Assembly: GCF_009451885.1 (NCBI RefSeq)
Contig: NZ_WIAO01000004.1
Location: 62,001 to 126,000, forward strand
Origin: Glycomyces albidus
Lineage (GTDB): Bacteria > Actinomycetota > Actinomycetes > Mycobacteriales > Micromonosporaceae
Reading direction: 5' to 3'
Length of the DNA: 64,000 nucleotides
Program-made: the position numbers and the translations under genes
Shown here: one piece after another, positions 20,670-30,336 of the stretch
How positions within the stretch are numbered: position 1 is the stretch's first letter
How the letters are laid out: each line of letters starts with the position of its first letter
Notes under the pieces: generated by a model
Told to the model about the DNA's origin: nothing
The model's database searches: none
The model's input: only the letters and a program-made list of their open reading frames with translations

Positions 20670-21569
20670 TCATTCGTTGGCGGGTGCGACCTGGGCCGCG
20701 CCTTGGGCGACATCGAGGCGCCTGGCCTCGAAGCCCGGAGGGGCCTCGGGGACTTCGGCGCCGTCGATTGCCAGGGCGAGCACCGTCGGCCCCGCCCCCG
20801 AGATCGCCGCGGCGATCCCGGCGGTGCGCAACCGGTCCAACAACCGCGTGCTCTCCGGCATTCCCGAGGCGCGGAACCGCTGGTGAAGGCGGTCGTCGGT
20901 GGCGTCGAACAGCCGCGAGGGCTGGCGCGAGACCGCGGCGACGAGCAGCGCCGCGCGCGAGAGGTTGAACACCGCGTCGGCGTACGCGACCTTCTCGGGG
21001 AGCGCGGCGCGCGCGACCGAGGTCAGGCCCGTCGTCTGCGGGATGTAGACCCACGGGTGGATGCGCGGCGACGGGTCGAGCGCGACCGCCTTCGCGCCGT
21101 CCTCAGTGGAGTACGCGATGGTGAAGCCGCCCAGCAGGCACGGCGCCACGTTGTCGGGGTGGCCCTCGATCTCGGCCGCGAGGGCGAGCTTCTGGCCGCG
21201 GGTCATGCCCGCTCCCGCGAGCGCGTCGGCGAGCATGATGCCGGCGACGATCGCCGCCGACGACGAACCGAGCCCGCGCGCGTGCGGAATCCTGTTGCGG
21301 CACTTGAGCTTCAGGCCCGGAGGCGCGAGGTCGAGCGTCTTGAATGTCCGGAGCATGGTCGCGGCGACGAGGTGGCGCTCGTCGCCGGGCACGGCGCCCC
21401 GGCCCTCGCCTTCGACCTCCACGGTCACCCCGGTGCCGCTCTGGGCCTCGGCGGTGACCTCGTCGCACAGGTCGAGCGCGAGGCCGAGCGAGTCGAAGCC
21501 GGGCCCGAGGTTCGCTGACGTGGCCGGGACGCGGACGGTCGCGCGCGGCCCGGTGGAGAAGGCGCCCAC
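20670..21569 (-). CDS. thrB: Homoserine kinase
   Basis: The 299-residue GHMP kinase phosphorylates homoserine in threonine synthesis. The ATP-binding motif IPHARGLGSSSAAIVAG and the N-terminal VRVPATSANLGPGFDSLG are diagnostic. The GTG start at 21569 shares a base with the thrC stop (TAGTG), so translation is coupled. It is the last gene of the argS-lysA-hom-thrC-thrB run. Confidence 0.96.
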   Translation of the reverse strand: MGAFSTGPRATVRVPATSANLGPGFDSLGLALDLCDEVTAEAQSGTGVTVEVEGEGRGAVPGDERHLVAATMLRTFKTLDLAPPGLKLKCRNRIPHARGLGSSSAAIVAGIMLADALAGAGMTRGQKLALAAEIEGHPDNVAPCLLGGFTIAYSTEDGAKAVALDPSPRIHPWVYIPQTTGLTSVARAALPEKVAYADAVFNLSRAALLVAAVSRQPSRLFDATDDRLHQRFRASGMPESTRLLDRLRTAGIAAAISGAGPTVLALAIDGAEVPEAPPGFEARRLDVAQGAAQVAPANE

Positions 21570-22672
21570 TAGAGCCCCAGCGCGGTCGCGGTCTTGAGCA
21601 CGTCGACCGGGACGGTCTGCGGCTGCGGCGCGGTGGAGACGGCCCAGTCGGGGTCCTTGAGGCCGTTGCCGGTGACGGTGCAGACGACCGTCCGCCCCTT
21701 CCCGATCCAGCCGGCCTCGGCCTGCTTGAGCAGACCGGCGACGGACGCGGCCGAGGCGAGTTCGACGAAGACGCCTTCGGAGCGGGCCAGCAGCATGTAC
21801 GCGGCGTGGATCTCGCGGTCGGTGGCGGCGATGATGTCGCCGTTCGACTCCTGCTTCGCGTCGAGGGCCTTGGTCCAGGACGCGGGGTTGCCGATGCGGA
21901 TCGCGGTGGCGATGGTCTGCGGGTGCTCGACGACGCGGCCGTCGACGATCGGGGCCGAGCCGGCGGCCTGGACGCCGAGCATCCGCGGCAGCTTCGTGGT
22001 CGCGCCCGCGGCGTGGTCCTCGTTGTAGCCGAGCCAGTAGGCGGTGATGTTGCCGGCGTTGCCGACCGGGAGGCAGTGGATGTCCGGGGCGTCGCCCAGG
22101 ACCTGCACGACCTCGTACGCGGCGGTCTTCTGCCCGAGGATCCGGTTGTAGTTCAGGTGGTTGACGAGGGTCACCGGGTACTCGACGGCGAGCTTGTCGG
22201 CGATCGAGAGGCAGTCGTCGAAGTTGCCGTCGACCTGGAGGACCTTGGCGCCGTGGACGAGCGCCTGGGCGAGCTTGCCGAGGGCGATCTTCCCGGCCGG
22301 GATGAGCACCGCGCAGGTGATCCCGGCGCGGGCGGCGTAGGCCGCGGCCGACGCCGACGTGTTGCCGGTGGAGGCGCAGATGACGGCTTTCGAGCCGTCC
22401 TCGACGGCCTTGGAGACCGCGAGGGTCATGCCGCGGTCCTTGAAGGAGCCGGTCGGGTTGAGGCCCTCGATCTTGAGGTACACGTCGCAGCCGGTCTTCG
22501 CGGACAGGACGGGGGCGGGGAGGAGCGGCGTGCCGCCCTCCTGGAGGGTCACCACGGGGGTGGCGTCGCTGACCGGGAGCCGGTCGCGGAACTCCTCGAT
22601 CAGGCCGCGCCACCCCGGGCGCCCGCTCTGCGAAGCTTGCGAGCCATAAGTGTGCATGGCGCTTTCGGACAT
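21569..22672 (-). CDS. thrC: Threonine synthase
   Basis: The 367-residue PLP enzyme converts O-phosphohomoserine to threonine. The Schiff-base Lys78 lies in [11 protein letters not shown], and the phosphate-binding GNAGN is near residue 203. It is the short, class of thrC typical of actinobacteria. It is 6 bp from hom and overlaps thrB. The start [11 protein letters not shown] could also be the second Met, five codons in. Confidence 0.97.
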   Translation of the reverse strand: MSESAMHTYGSQASQSGRPGWRGLIEEFRDRLPVSDATPVVTLQEGGTPLLPAPVLSAKTGCDVYLKIEGLNPTGSFKDRGMTLAVSKAVEDGSKAVICASTGNTSASAAAYAARAGITCAVLIPAGKIALGKLAQALVHGAKVLQVDGNFDDCLSIADKLAVEYPVTLVNHLNYNRILGQKTAAYEVVQVLGDAPDIHCLPVGNAGNITAYWLGYNEDHAAGATTKLPRMLGVQAAGSAPIVDGRVVEHPQTIATAIRIGNPASWTKALDAKQESNGDIIAATDREIHAAYMLLARSEGVFVELASAASVAGLLKQAEAGWIGKGRTVVCTVTGNGLKDPDWAVSTAPQPQTVPVDVLKTATALGL

Positions 22673-22678
22673 GTCGTC

Positions 22679-23956
22679 CTATTCTCCTTCGACGCGCATG
22701 ACGCTGGTGACCTGGTGCACCGACGTCAGCCGCGACAGTTCGTCAACGGTGTCCGACAGCTGCTTGTCGGCCGCCGTGTGGGTGACCACCACGAGCTGGG
22801 CGTCGTCGCCGCGGCCCGACTGGTGGACGGTGGCGAGGCTGACGCCGTGGTGGGCGAAGGTGGCCGCCACGCGGGCGAGCACGCCGGGCTCGTCGACGAC
22901 GTCGAGGCTGACGTGGTAGCGGGTGCGGGACTCGCCGATGGGTTTCACCGGCAGGTCCTGGTAGGCGGCCTCGGGCGGGAACGCGGTGATCCCGCCGCGC
23001 TTGTTGCGCGCCACGGCCACGATATCGCCGAGCACGGCCGAGGCGGTCTCGGTGCCGCCGGCTCCCGCTCCGTAGAACATGAGGCGGCCGGCGGACTCGG
23101 CCTCGACGAACACGGCGTTGTAGGCGCCGTTGACGTTCGCGAGCGGGTGGGTCGCCGGGATCATCGCCGGGTGGACGCGCACGGACACGCCGTCGGCCTC
23201 CCGGGTGGCGATGCACAGCGGCTTGACCACGCGGCCCTCGGCGGCGGCGGAGGCGATGTCGGCGGCGGAGACGCCGCGGATGCCCTCGCGGTAGACCTCG
23301 CCGAGGTCGATGTGGGTGTGGAACGCGAGCGAGGCGATGAGCGCGGCCTTCGCGGCGGCGTCGTAGTTGTCGACGTCGGCGGTGGGGTCGGCCTCGGCGT
23401 AGCCGAGCTCGGTGGCCTCGCCGAGGGCCTCCTCGAACGAGGCGCCGGTCTGCGACATCTGGCTGAGGATGTAGTTCGTGGTGCCGTTGACGATGCCGAG
23501 GACCCGGTTGATCGTGTCGCCGTGGAGCGACTCGCGCAGCGGGCGCATGAGCGGGATCGCGGCCGCGGCGGCGGCCTCGTAGTACAGGTCCGCGCCGCCG
23601 GCCTTCGCGGCGGCCGACAGGGCCGGGCCGTCCTCGGCGAGCAGCGCCTTGTTCGCGGTCACGACCGACTTGCCCTCGCCGAGGGCGGTGGTGATCCAGG
23701 TGCGGGCCGGCTCGATGCCACCGGCGACCTCCACGACGATGTCGACGTCCTCGCGCTTGACGAGGCTCAGCGCGTCGTTGGTGAACAGCTCCTTCTCCAC
23801 CGGCAGGTGCGAGCGGTCCCGGTCGAGGCGGCGCACGGCGATGCCGGCGATCTCGACCGGCTCCCCGACCCGGGCGGCCAGCTCCTCCCCGCGCGTTCGC
23901 ATGAGGCGCACGACTTCACTGCCGACGGTGCCGCATCCGAGTAGCGCGAGTTTCAT
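22679..23956 (-). CDS. hom: Homoserine dehydrogenase
   Basis: The 425-residue protein has the Rossmann motif LGCGTVG at 5-11, a catalytic domain (GIVNGTTNYIL near 170) and a C-terminal ACT domain (about 345-425) that gives threonine feedback inhibition in related enzymes. It reduces aspartate semialdehyde to homoserine, feeding ThrC and ThrB encoded downstream. Confidence 0.97.
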   Translation of the reverse strand: MKLALLGCGTVGSEVVRLMRTRGEELAARVGEPVEIAGIAVRRLDRDRSHLPVEKELFTNDALSLVKREDVDIVVEVAGGIEPARTWITTALGEGKSVVTANKALLAEDGPALSAAAKAGGADLYYEAAAAAAIPLMRPLRESLHGDTINRVLGIVNGTTNYILSQMSQTGASFEEALGEATELGYAEADPTADVDNYDAAAKAALIASLAFHTHIDLGEVYREGIRGVSAADIASAAAEGRVVKPLCIATREADGVSVRVHPAMIPATHPLANVNGAYNAVFVEAESAGRLMFYGAGAGGTETASAVLGDIVAVARNKRGGITAFPPEAAYQDLPVKPIGESRTRYHVSLDVVDEPGVLARVAATFAHHGVSLATVHQSGRGDDAQLVVVTHTAADKQLSDTVDELSRLTSVHQVTSVMRVEGE

Positions 23957-23997
23957 CGCTGGTGTCCTCTTTCAGGTGGTGAAGGCCGCGTGCTGTG

Positions 23998-25392
23998 CTA
24001 GCCCAGGTCCAGACGGAGCAGGTCCTCGACGGTCTCCCGGGCCAGGATCACCCGTGCCTCGCCGTTCCGGACGGCGACGACCGGCGGGCGGGGCACGTGG
24101 TTGTAGTTCGAGCCCATGGAGCGGCAGTACGCGCCGGTTCCAGGGACCGCGATCAGGTCTCCCGGCGCGATGTCCGCCGGCAGGAACTCATCTTTAACAA
24201 CAATGTCGCCCGATTCGCAATGCTTTCCCACTACGCGGGCGAGCGCGGGCGTCGCAGTGGACGAACGCGAGGCGAGCGTCGCCGAGTAGGTGGCGTCGTA
24301 GAGCGCGGTCCGGATGTTGTCGCTGATGCCGCCGTCGACCGAGACGTACAGGCGCGAGGCGCCCGCCGAGAGCGTCACCGGCTTGACCGTGCCGACCTCG
24401 TAGAGGGTGAACATGGCCGGGCCGATGAGGCTGCGCCCCGGTTCGATGGACAGGCGCGGGACCTCGATCCCGGCGCCGGCGCACTCGTGCTCGACGATCC
24501 GCCGCAGCGAGGCGGCGAGGTCGGCGGGCGGCTGCGGGTCGTCCTGGGTGGTGTAGGCCATGCCGAACCCGCCGCCGAGGTCGAGCTCGCCGAGCGTGAC
24601 CCCGAGGTCGGCCTGGAGCTGCGCCTGGAGCCGGGTGACGCGCGCGGCGGAGACCTCGAACGCGGCGGTGTCGAAGATCTGGGAGCCGATGTGCGAGTGC
24701 AGGCCGAGCAGGTTCAGGTGCTCGGCGTGGACCACGCGCCGGGCCGCCTCGTAGGCGTCGCCGCCGGCGAGGGAGAAGCCGAACTTCTGGTCCTCGTGGG
24801 CGGTGGCGATGAACTCGTGCGTGTGGGCCTCGACGCCGACGTTGACGCGGACCATCACGTTCGCGCGCTTGCCGAGCTCCTTCGCGATCGCCTCGAGCCG
24901 CTCGATCTCCTGGAACGAGTCGGCGACGATGCGGCCCACACCGAGGTCGACGGCCTGGTGGAGTTCGGCGAGGGACTTGTTGTTGCCGTGTAGGCCCAGC
25001 CGGGCCGGGTCGAGCCCGGCCGCGAGCGCGACGGCGAGCTCCCCCGCGGTGCACACGTCGACGGACAGGCCCTCTTCGGCGGCGGCGCGGAGCACCGCTT
25101 TGGAGCAGAACGCCTTGGAGGCGTAGAAGACGTCGGCGCCGGCGAACGCCTCGGTCCAGGCGCGGCAGCGGGCGCGGAAGTCGTCCTCGTCGAAGACGTA
25201 CGCGGGCGTGCCGAACTCGGCGGCGAGCTTCTCGACCGAGAGGCCGCCGATGTGGAGCACGCCGCCGGCGCGTTCCACGTTCGCGGACCACAGCTCGGGG
25301 ATCAGCCGGTTCACGTCCTCGGGGACGGCGAGCCAGCCGGGGCGGAGTGAGTCGAAGTCGCCGTGCAGTGCGCCGGCCTCGTGAGTCCGCAT
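23998..25392 (-). CDS. lysA: Diaminopimelate decarboxylase
   Basis: The 464-residue fold-III PLP enzyme has Lys93 in VFYASKAFCSK and the HSHIGSQI and EPGRSLIG motifs. It makes lysine from meso-diaminopimelate and draws on the peptidoglycan precursor pool. The ATG at 25392 overlaps the argS stop by 1 nt (TAATG), so the longer in-frame start at 25470 is unlikely. Confidence 0.97.
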   Translation of the reverse strand: MRTHEAGALHGDFDSLRPGWLAVPEDVNRLIPELWSANVERAGGVLHIGGLSVEKLAAEFGTPAYVFDEDDFRARCRAWTEAFAGADVFYASKAFCSKAVLRAAAEEGLSVDVCTAGELAVALAAGLDPARLGLHGNNKSLAELHQAVDLGVGRIVADSFQEIERLEAIAKELGKRANVMVRVNVGVEAHTHEFIATAHEDQKFGFSLAGGDAYEAARRVVHAEHLNLLGLHSHIGSQIFDTAAFEVSAARVTRLQAQLQADLGVTLGELDLGGGFGMAYTTQDDPQPPADLAASLRRIVEHECAGAGIEVPRLSIEPGRSLIGPAMFTLYEVGTVKPVTLSAGASRLYVSVDGGISDNIRTALYDATYSATLASRSSTATPALARVVGKHCESGDIVVKDEFLPADIAPGDLIAVPGTGAYCRSMGSNYNHVPRPPVVAVRNGEARVILARETVEDLLRLDLG

Positions 25393-27044
25393 TACATCCG
25401 CTCCGGGGCCGAGACGCCGAGCAGGCCGAGCGCGTTGGCGAACACGATCCGGGACGCGGTCGCGAGCCACAGGCGCGCGACGTTGACCGGGGTCGGATCC
25501 TCATCGTGGCCCGGGGCGACCCGGCAGCCGCTGCTCTGGAACCGGTGCCAGGCCCCGGCGAGCTCTTCCGCGTAGCGCGCGATCCGGTGGGGCTCGCGCA
25601 GCTCCGCGGCGGTCGCAACCACGGCCGGGAACTCAGCGAGCACCTTGAGAAGCTCGGTCTCCAGAGGGTGGGAGAGCAGCGAGGCATCGTACCCGTCGCC
25701 GAGCGCGACACCGCGCTCGGTCGCGGTCCGGATGATGCCGTTCGTGCGGGAGTGCGCGTACTGCACGTAGTAGACCGGGTTCTCGTTGCCGTGCTTGGTC
25801 CACAGGTCGATGTCGAGGTCGATCGCGGAGTCCGCGGAGTAGCGGGTGAGCGCGTAGCGGGCGGCGTCGACGCCGACGGCCTCGACGACGTCGTTCAGCG
25901 TGATGATGGTCCCGGCCCGCTTCGACAGCCGCACCGGCTCGCCGTTGCTGAGCAGGTTCACAAACTGGCCGATGAGGATCTCCAGCGTGCCCGGCTCATC
26001 GCCGAACGCGCGGCTGATCGCCTGCATCCGGCCCACGTACCCGTGGTGGTCGGCGCCGAGCATGAGCACGAGCTTCTCGAAGCCGCGCTCGCGCTTGTCG
26101 AGGTAGTAGGCGCAGTCGGCGGCGAAGTAGGTCCAGGCGCCCTTGGAGCTCTTGAGGACCCGGTCCTTGTCGTCGCCGAAGTCGGTCGTGCGCAGCCAGA
26201 CCGCCCCGTCGGCCTCGTAGACGTGGCCGAGCTCGGACAGCCGCTGGACGGCCGCGTCGAGTTCGCCCCGCTGGTGCAGGTCGTTCTCGCTGAAGAACAC
26301 GTCGAAGTGGGTGCCGAAGTCGGCGAGGGTGCCCTTGATGTCGTCGAGCATGAGCTCGAGGCCGACGGTCCGGAACACTTCCAGGGGCTCGGGCGCGTCG
26401 AGCGCGTCGGGGCGCCGCTTGAGCACGTCGGCCGCGATCTCGTCGATGTAGGCGCCGACGTAGCCGTTCTCGGGGGTCGGCTCGCCTTTGGCGCGGGCGA
26501 GGAGCGAGGAGGCGAAGTGGTCGATCTGCGCGCCCGCGTCGTTGACGTAGTACTCGGTGGTCAGCTTGGCGCCGGAGGCGCGCATGATCCGGGCCAGCGC
26601 GTCGCCCAGGGCGGCCCAGCGGGTGCCGCCGGCGTGGATCGGGCCGGTCGGGTTCGCGGACACGAACTCGAGGTTGGCGTAGACGCCCTCCATGGAGCCG
26701 TTGGTGCCGTACGAGGGTCCGGCCGCGACGATCTTGCCGGCGATCTCGCCCGCGGCGGCCGCGTCGAGGGTGATGTTCAGGAAGCCGGGTCCGGCGATGT
26801 CGACCTTGGCGACGCCGTCGGCGGCGGCGAGGATCCCGGCGATCTGCTCGGCGAGCGCGCGCGGATTGGTGCCGGCCTTCTTCGCGGTCTGGAGCGCGAT
26901 GTTGGAGGCGTAGTCGCCGTGCTTGGGGTCCCTGGGTCGCTCTACCGCCGTCCGGGAGGGCAGTACGGCGCCGTCGAGGCCGAGGGCCTCGAAGGCGGCG
27001 CGCGTAGCGGACAGCACTTTCTCTGCGAGCGTCTCAGGAGTCAC
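25392..27044 (-). CDS. argS: Arginyl-tRNA synthetase
   Basis: The 550-residue class Ia synthetase has the HIGH-equivalent in SANPTGPIHAGGTRW, the KMSKS-equivalent RLSKRAGT and the C-terminal DALR anticodon domain (YVQYAHSRTNGIIRTA onwards). I choose the GTG at 27044 (VTPETLAEKV), which matches the family start; longer in-frame extensions run into the divergent gene. An argS-lysA pair is characteristic of actinobacteria. Confidence 0.95.
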   Translation of the reverse strand: MTPETLAEKVLSATRAAFEALGLDGAVLPSRTAVERPRDPKHGDYASNIALQTAKKAGTNPRALAEQIAGILAAADGVAKVDIAGPGFLNITLDAAAAGEIAGKIVAAGPSYGTNGSMEGVYANLEFVSANPTGPIHAGGTRWAALGDALARIMRASGAKLTTEYYVNDAGAQIDHFASSLLARAKGEPTPENGYVGAYIDEIAADVLKRRPDALDAPEPLEVFRTVGLELMLDDIKGTLADFGTHFDVFFSENDLHQRGELDAAVQRLSELGHVYEADGAVWLRTTDFGDDKDRVLKSSKGAWTYFAADCAYYLDKRERGFEKLVLMLGADHHGYVGRMQAISRAFGDEPGTLEILIGQFVNLLSNGEPVRLSKRAGTIITLNDVVEAVGVDAARYALTRYSADSAIDLDIDLWTKHGNENPVYYVQYAHSRTNGIIRTATERGVALGDGYDASLLSHPLETELLKVLAEFPAVVATAAELREPHRIARYAEELAGAWHRFQSSGCRVAPGHDEDPTPVNVARLWLATASRIVFANALGLLGVSAPERM

Positions 27045-27149
27045 CCGGTAATCGTAGACTCCCGCCTTCGGCGCCCGCGAGTGATAAAGGCCCGTGTGGC
27101 CTGCACGGGTAGGTTGCTTTACAGCAACTTCGACGGAAGGCTTCCGAAC

Positions 27150-27854
27150 ATGCGCCCGCTTCGCTCCCGCTGGTCCGCGCTCGCACCCCTCCTCGCCCTC
27201 GCGGCCCTCGCGGCCTGCACGCCCTCGTCCGATCCGTCCTCGAACGGCGGCGCCGCGGCCGACCCGGTCACGACCGGGCAGGACGCGCCCGCCGAGATCG
27301 AAGGGGTCGAGAACTTCTACGGCGAGTACGGCGACTACGTCACCGTGATGGCCGCGATCCAGTCGGGCGAGATCACCGCCGAGGACCTGGAGCACCCGTT
27401 CGTGGCGCAGCAGGACCACGTCGACGTCGCGACCGGGTGGAACGGGCAGCCGCCGGTGTACGACCTGAAGCCGCCGGTCGGCGGGAACCACCTGTCCGCG
27501 TGGCAGACGTGCACCGGCTCGGTCTACGGCGCGCCGCTCGTCGACGGCCACGCCGTCCACTCGATGGAGCACGGCGCGGTGTGGCTGACCTACGACCCGG
27601 AGCTGGTCGAGCCGGCCGCGGTCGAGGCGCTGGCGCTGCTGATCCAGAACCGGGACTACTCGCTGATGAGCCCATACCCGGGCCAGGGCGTGGCGGTGTC
27701 GCTGCAGTCGTGGGGCAACCGGTACCAGACCGACGACCCCGCCGATCAGGCGATCGAGTCGTATCTCGACGAGTACGTCCTCAACGACCGGTTCAACCCG
27801 GAGGCGATGGCGACCTGCGCGGGCGGCGTGAATACGACGATCGAGGACCAGTAG
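27150..27854 (+). CDS. DUF3105 lipoprotein
   Basis: The 234-residue protein has a lipoprotein signal ending LAALAAC with the lipidated Cys23, then a Ser/Gly/Asp-rich linker and a DUF3105 domain from about residue 50. Conserved points are PPVGGNHL, WQTCTGSVYG, HAVHSMEHGAVWL and RDYSLMSPYP. The His/Cys spacing suggests a metal site, which is my inference. It is divergent from argS and followed by a second DUF3105 gene and a DUF305 gene. Confidence 0.85.
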   Translation: MRPLRSRWSALAPLLALAALAACTPSSDPSSNGGAAADPVTTGQDAPAEIEGVENFYGEYGDYVTVMAAIQSGEITAEDLEHPFVAQQDHVDVATGWNGQPPVYDLKPPVGGNHLSAWQTCTGSVYGAPLVDGHAVHSMEHGAVWLTYDPELVEPAAVEALALLIQNRDYSLMSPYPGQGVAVSLQSWGNRYQTDDPADQAIESYLDEYVLNDRFNPEAMATCAGGVNTTIEDQ

Positions 27855-27981
27855 GGCGGTTTCGGGGCGCGCTCTAAGGAAGCCCCCGGGCCCGACCAGG
27901 TAAGGTGGCGTACGCGAGCGGTGTTCATGCCGGGCCCTCACCCGGTGCCGCTCCGGCTCCACCTGTCGTCGACGAATAGGC

Positions 27982-28878
27982 ATGCCCCGCGAAATGGCTA
28001 CGAAGAAGCAATCCGCCACCAAGAGCGCCGGCAAGGGCAGCACTGGCAAAGGCACCGAGAAGGACGCCGCCAAGGACTCGGGCAAGACCCCGGCCAAGTC
28101 CAAGAGCGCGTTCGACAAGCCCTCCGCCAAGAGCGCCTCGGCCAAGAAGGACGCCAAGTCAGGGCCGTCCCGCAAGGGCCGCGCCGTCCAGGTGAAGCAG
28201 CCCAAGCCGTGGGGCCTGATCCTCACCTTCTCGGGCGTCGGCGTCGTCGCGCTCGGCCTCATCGGGGCCGCCGTGTTCGTCGTCTGGGACCGGAGCCAGC
28301 CGCCGGAAGGCGTCACCGACTACTACGGCGAGTACGCCAACTACTCCGAGGTCTCCGCCGCCCTCCAGGACGGCGACGTGACCGAGGAGGACCTCGAGCA
28401 CCCGTGGGTGGTCCAGCAGACCCACGTCGACGGCGACGAGGACACCACGAACGACACCCCCGAGTACGAGACGACGCCGCCCACCGGCGGCAACCACCTC
28501 GGCCAGTGGCAGACCTGCACCGGCTCGGTGTACGGCGCCGCGATCGTCGACGGCAACGCCGTCCACTCCCTCGAGCACGGCGCCGTGTGGCTGACCTACG
28601 ACCCGGCGCTGGTCGACGGCGACGGCATCGCGCAGCTCTCCGAGAAGATCAGCGGCCGCGACTACTCCCTCATGAGCCCCTACCCCGAGCAGGGCATCGA
28701 GGTCTCGCTCCAGGCGTGGGGCGTGCAGTACCAGACCGACGACCTGAACGACCCGAAGATCGACGAGTTCCTGGACTACTACATCCAGAACGCCGACAAC
28801 ACGGCCGAAGCGAACGCGGTCTGCTCCGGAGGCGTCTCGACCACCGTCGAGGACGCCGCCCAGATGCCCACGGGCTGA
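27982..28878 (+). CDS. DUF3105 membrane protein with Lys-rich N-terminus
   Basis: The 298-residue paralogue of the preceding gene has a ~75-residue Lys/Ser/Ala-rich cytoplasmic region, one membrane helix (about 78-100) and an extracytoplasmic DUF3105 domain with the same PPTGGNHL, WQTCTGSVYG, HAVHSLEHGAVWL and RDYSLMSPYP blocks. It thus differs from its neighbour in how it is anchored. The second Met (27994) is an equally possible start. Function is unknown. Confidence 0.83.
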   Translation: MPREMATKKQSATKSAGKGSTGKGTEKDAAKDSGKTPAKSKSAFDKPSAKSASAKKDAKSGPSRKGRAVQVKQPKPWGLILTFSGVGVVALGLIGAAVFVVWDRSQPPEGVTDYYGEYANYSEVSAALQDGDVTEEDLEHPWVVQQTHVDGDEDTTNDTPEYETTPPTGGNHLGQWQTCTGSVYGAAIVDGNAVHSLEHGAVWLTYDPALVDGDGIAQLSEKISGRDYSLMSPYPEQGIEVSLQAWGVQYQTDDLNDPKIDEFLDYYIQNADNTAEANAVCSGGVSTTVEDAAQMPTG

Positions 28879-28962
28879 CGCGGGCGAACCTTTCGGGCCG
28901 ACGCTCGTTAGGCATCACGGAGGCGCGGGCGCTCCATCGGGGCGCCCGCCGAAGGAGGACCA

Positions 28963-29583
28963 ATGACCGGCTTGTGGCGCAGGCCCGCGGTGCTGATCGC
29001 CATCACCGCCGTGCTCATGCTGGCCGCGGGCGGCGCGGTCGGCTGGGTGGCCGCCACGTCGACCCCCGGGAACGACTCGGTCGAGGCGGGCTTCGCCCGC
29101 GACATGATCACCCACCACCAGCAGGCCGTCGACATGGCCATGTACGAGTGGCAGAACGGCGCCGACGAGACCATGAGGGCCGTCGCGTACGACATCGCCA
29201 CCGCGCAGAGCGCCGAGATGGGCATGTACCGCACCTGGCTGCGCCAGTGGGACGTCCAGCTCTCCAGCGGCGACCCGATGGCCTGGGCCGGCGAGGAGCA
29301 CGCCCACGACACCGAGGCGAACGGCGGCCTCATGCCCGGCATGGCCACCGACGAGGAGATGGCGGAGTTCAAGGCCGCCACCGGGACCGACGTCGACGTC
29401 ATGTTCGCGAACCTCATGATCGACCACCACATCGGCGGCGTCGACATGGCCAAGGCCGCGCTGGACCTCTCCGACGACGCCCTGGTCGTCGACGCGGCGC
29501 AGCGCACGGTCACGGTGCAGCAGTCCGAGATCGAGAACCTCGAAGGGCACCGCGACCGGATCCTCTCGAGCGCCGAGAACTAG
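28963..29583 (+). CDS. DUF305 protein, membrane-anchored ferritin-like fold
   Basis: The 206-residue protein has one N-terminal membrane segment (about 9-31) and a tandem DUF305 domain with MITHHQQAVDMA near 49-60 and IDHHIGGVDMAKA near 150-162, giving four paired His plus Met residues. DUF305 proteins are exported helical-bundle proteins often linked to copper. GGAGG precedes the ATG. It completes a DUF3105-DUF3105-DUF305 set that may handle metals outside the cell. Confidence 0.9.
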   Translation: MTGLWRRPAVLIAITAVLMLAAGGAVGWVAATSTPGNDSVEAGFARDMITHHQQAVDMAMYEWQNGADETMRAVAYDIATAQSAEMGMYRTWLRQWDVQLSSGDPMAWAGEEHAHDTEANGGLMPGMATDEEMAEFKAATGTDVDVMFANLMIDHHIGGVDMAKAALDLSDDALVVDAAQRTVTVQQSEIENLEGHRDRILSSAEN

Positions 29584-29592
29584 GGAGCCGCC

Positions 29593-30297
29593 GTGAGCGA
29601 CAACTGGGGACCGCGATACGGCGACCCGTCCCACCCGACCACCGGGGAGCTGCCCCGGGTCGGCGACGGCCGCGGCACCGACGAGCTCAAGACCGTCCAG
29701 GTCGACACGGTCAGCGGCTCGATCCCCCACACGCGCGAGCCGTCCCGGCCGCGCTGGGAGCGGCCCGAGCACGGCCACTCGGAGCCCTCGGCGCCGCGCG
29801 CCGAGCCGCAGTCCTGGTCGGTCCCGCGGGTCGGACGCGACGGCGCACCGGACGATGCACTGAACGATGCACTGAACGATGCACAGCCGAACCGGTTCCG
29901 GTACTCGTGGGAGACCTCGCAGCCGCGGATGGAGCCCTCGCGGCCCCGCCCCGACGACACCGCCCAGTTCGCGCGCGTCGGCGACGGCCTGCGCGGCTCG
30001 GTCGGCCCCGTCACCGTCCAGGTCGAGCACGTCCGCATCGGCGGCGTCACCGCCGACGACACGCAGCTCCTCTCCACCGCGGCTTTCCGCAGGCCCGTCC
30101 CGGAGGAGATCCCCGACGCGGTCGAGTCGCCCCGGCCCGAGCCCGGCACCGGCTCGATGCCCGCCATGCGACACCAGATCGGCCCCGACTGGACCCAGAC
30201 GCCGCTGCGCCTGCTCGCCGCGGCCGTCGTCGCCACCGCGGTCCTCGGCGCGTCCGCCGCCAGCCTCATCACGATCGGCAACTGGATCAACCCGTAG
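29593..30297 (+). CDS. Tail-anchored Pro/Arg-rich protein, unknown
   Basis: The 234-residue product has ~200 hydrophilic, disordered-looking residues rich in Pro, Arg, Glu and Ser and a single C-terminal membrane helix (about 208-230) ending NWINP. Internal similarity is visible: RVGDGRGTDELKTVQVDTV near the start recurs as RVGDGLRGSVGPVTVQVEHV in the second half. A short DNA tandem repeat lies in the middle. It starts at a GTG 9 bp after the DUF305 gene. No family is recognised. Confidence 0.7.
   Translation: MSDNWGPRYGDPSHPTTGELPRVGDGRGTDELKTVQVDTVSGSIPHTREPSRPRWERPEHGHSEPSAPRAEPQSWSVPRVGRDGAPDDALNDALNDAQPNRFRYSWETSQPRMEPSRPRPDDTAQFARVGDGLRGSVGPVTVQVEHVRIGGVTADDTQLLSTAAFRRPVPEEIPDAVESPRPEPGTGSMPAMRHQIGPDWTQTPLRLLAAAVVATAVLGASAASLITIGNWINP
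29852..29884 (+). repeat. 12-bp tandem repeat inside a coding region
   Basis: ACGATGCACTGA occurs at 29852 and 29864, with a partial third copy at 29876-29884. It encodes the repeated peptide DALNDALNDAQ. The multiple-of-3 unit preserves the frame, so copy number can vary without breaking the gene. Confidence 0.85.
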
Positions 30298-30336
30298 CGG
30301 ACCCGGAATGTCGCACCCTTGCGGGACGATGGGCAT

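Noticed and set aside
28900-28945. Hairpin upstream of the DUF305 gene as a riboswitch
   Set aside because: Only a simple GC-rich stem (GCGGGCGC) is present, with no conserved riboswitch core.
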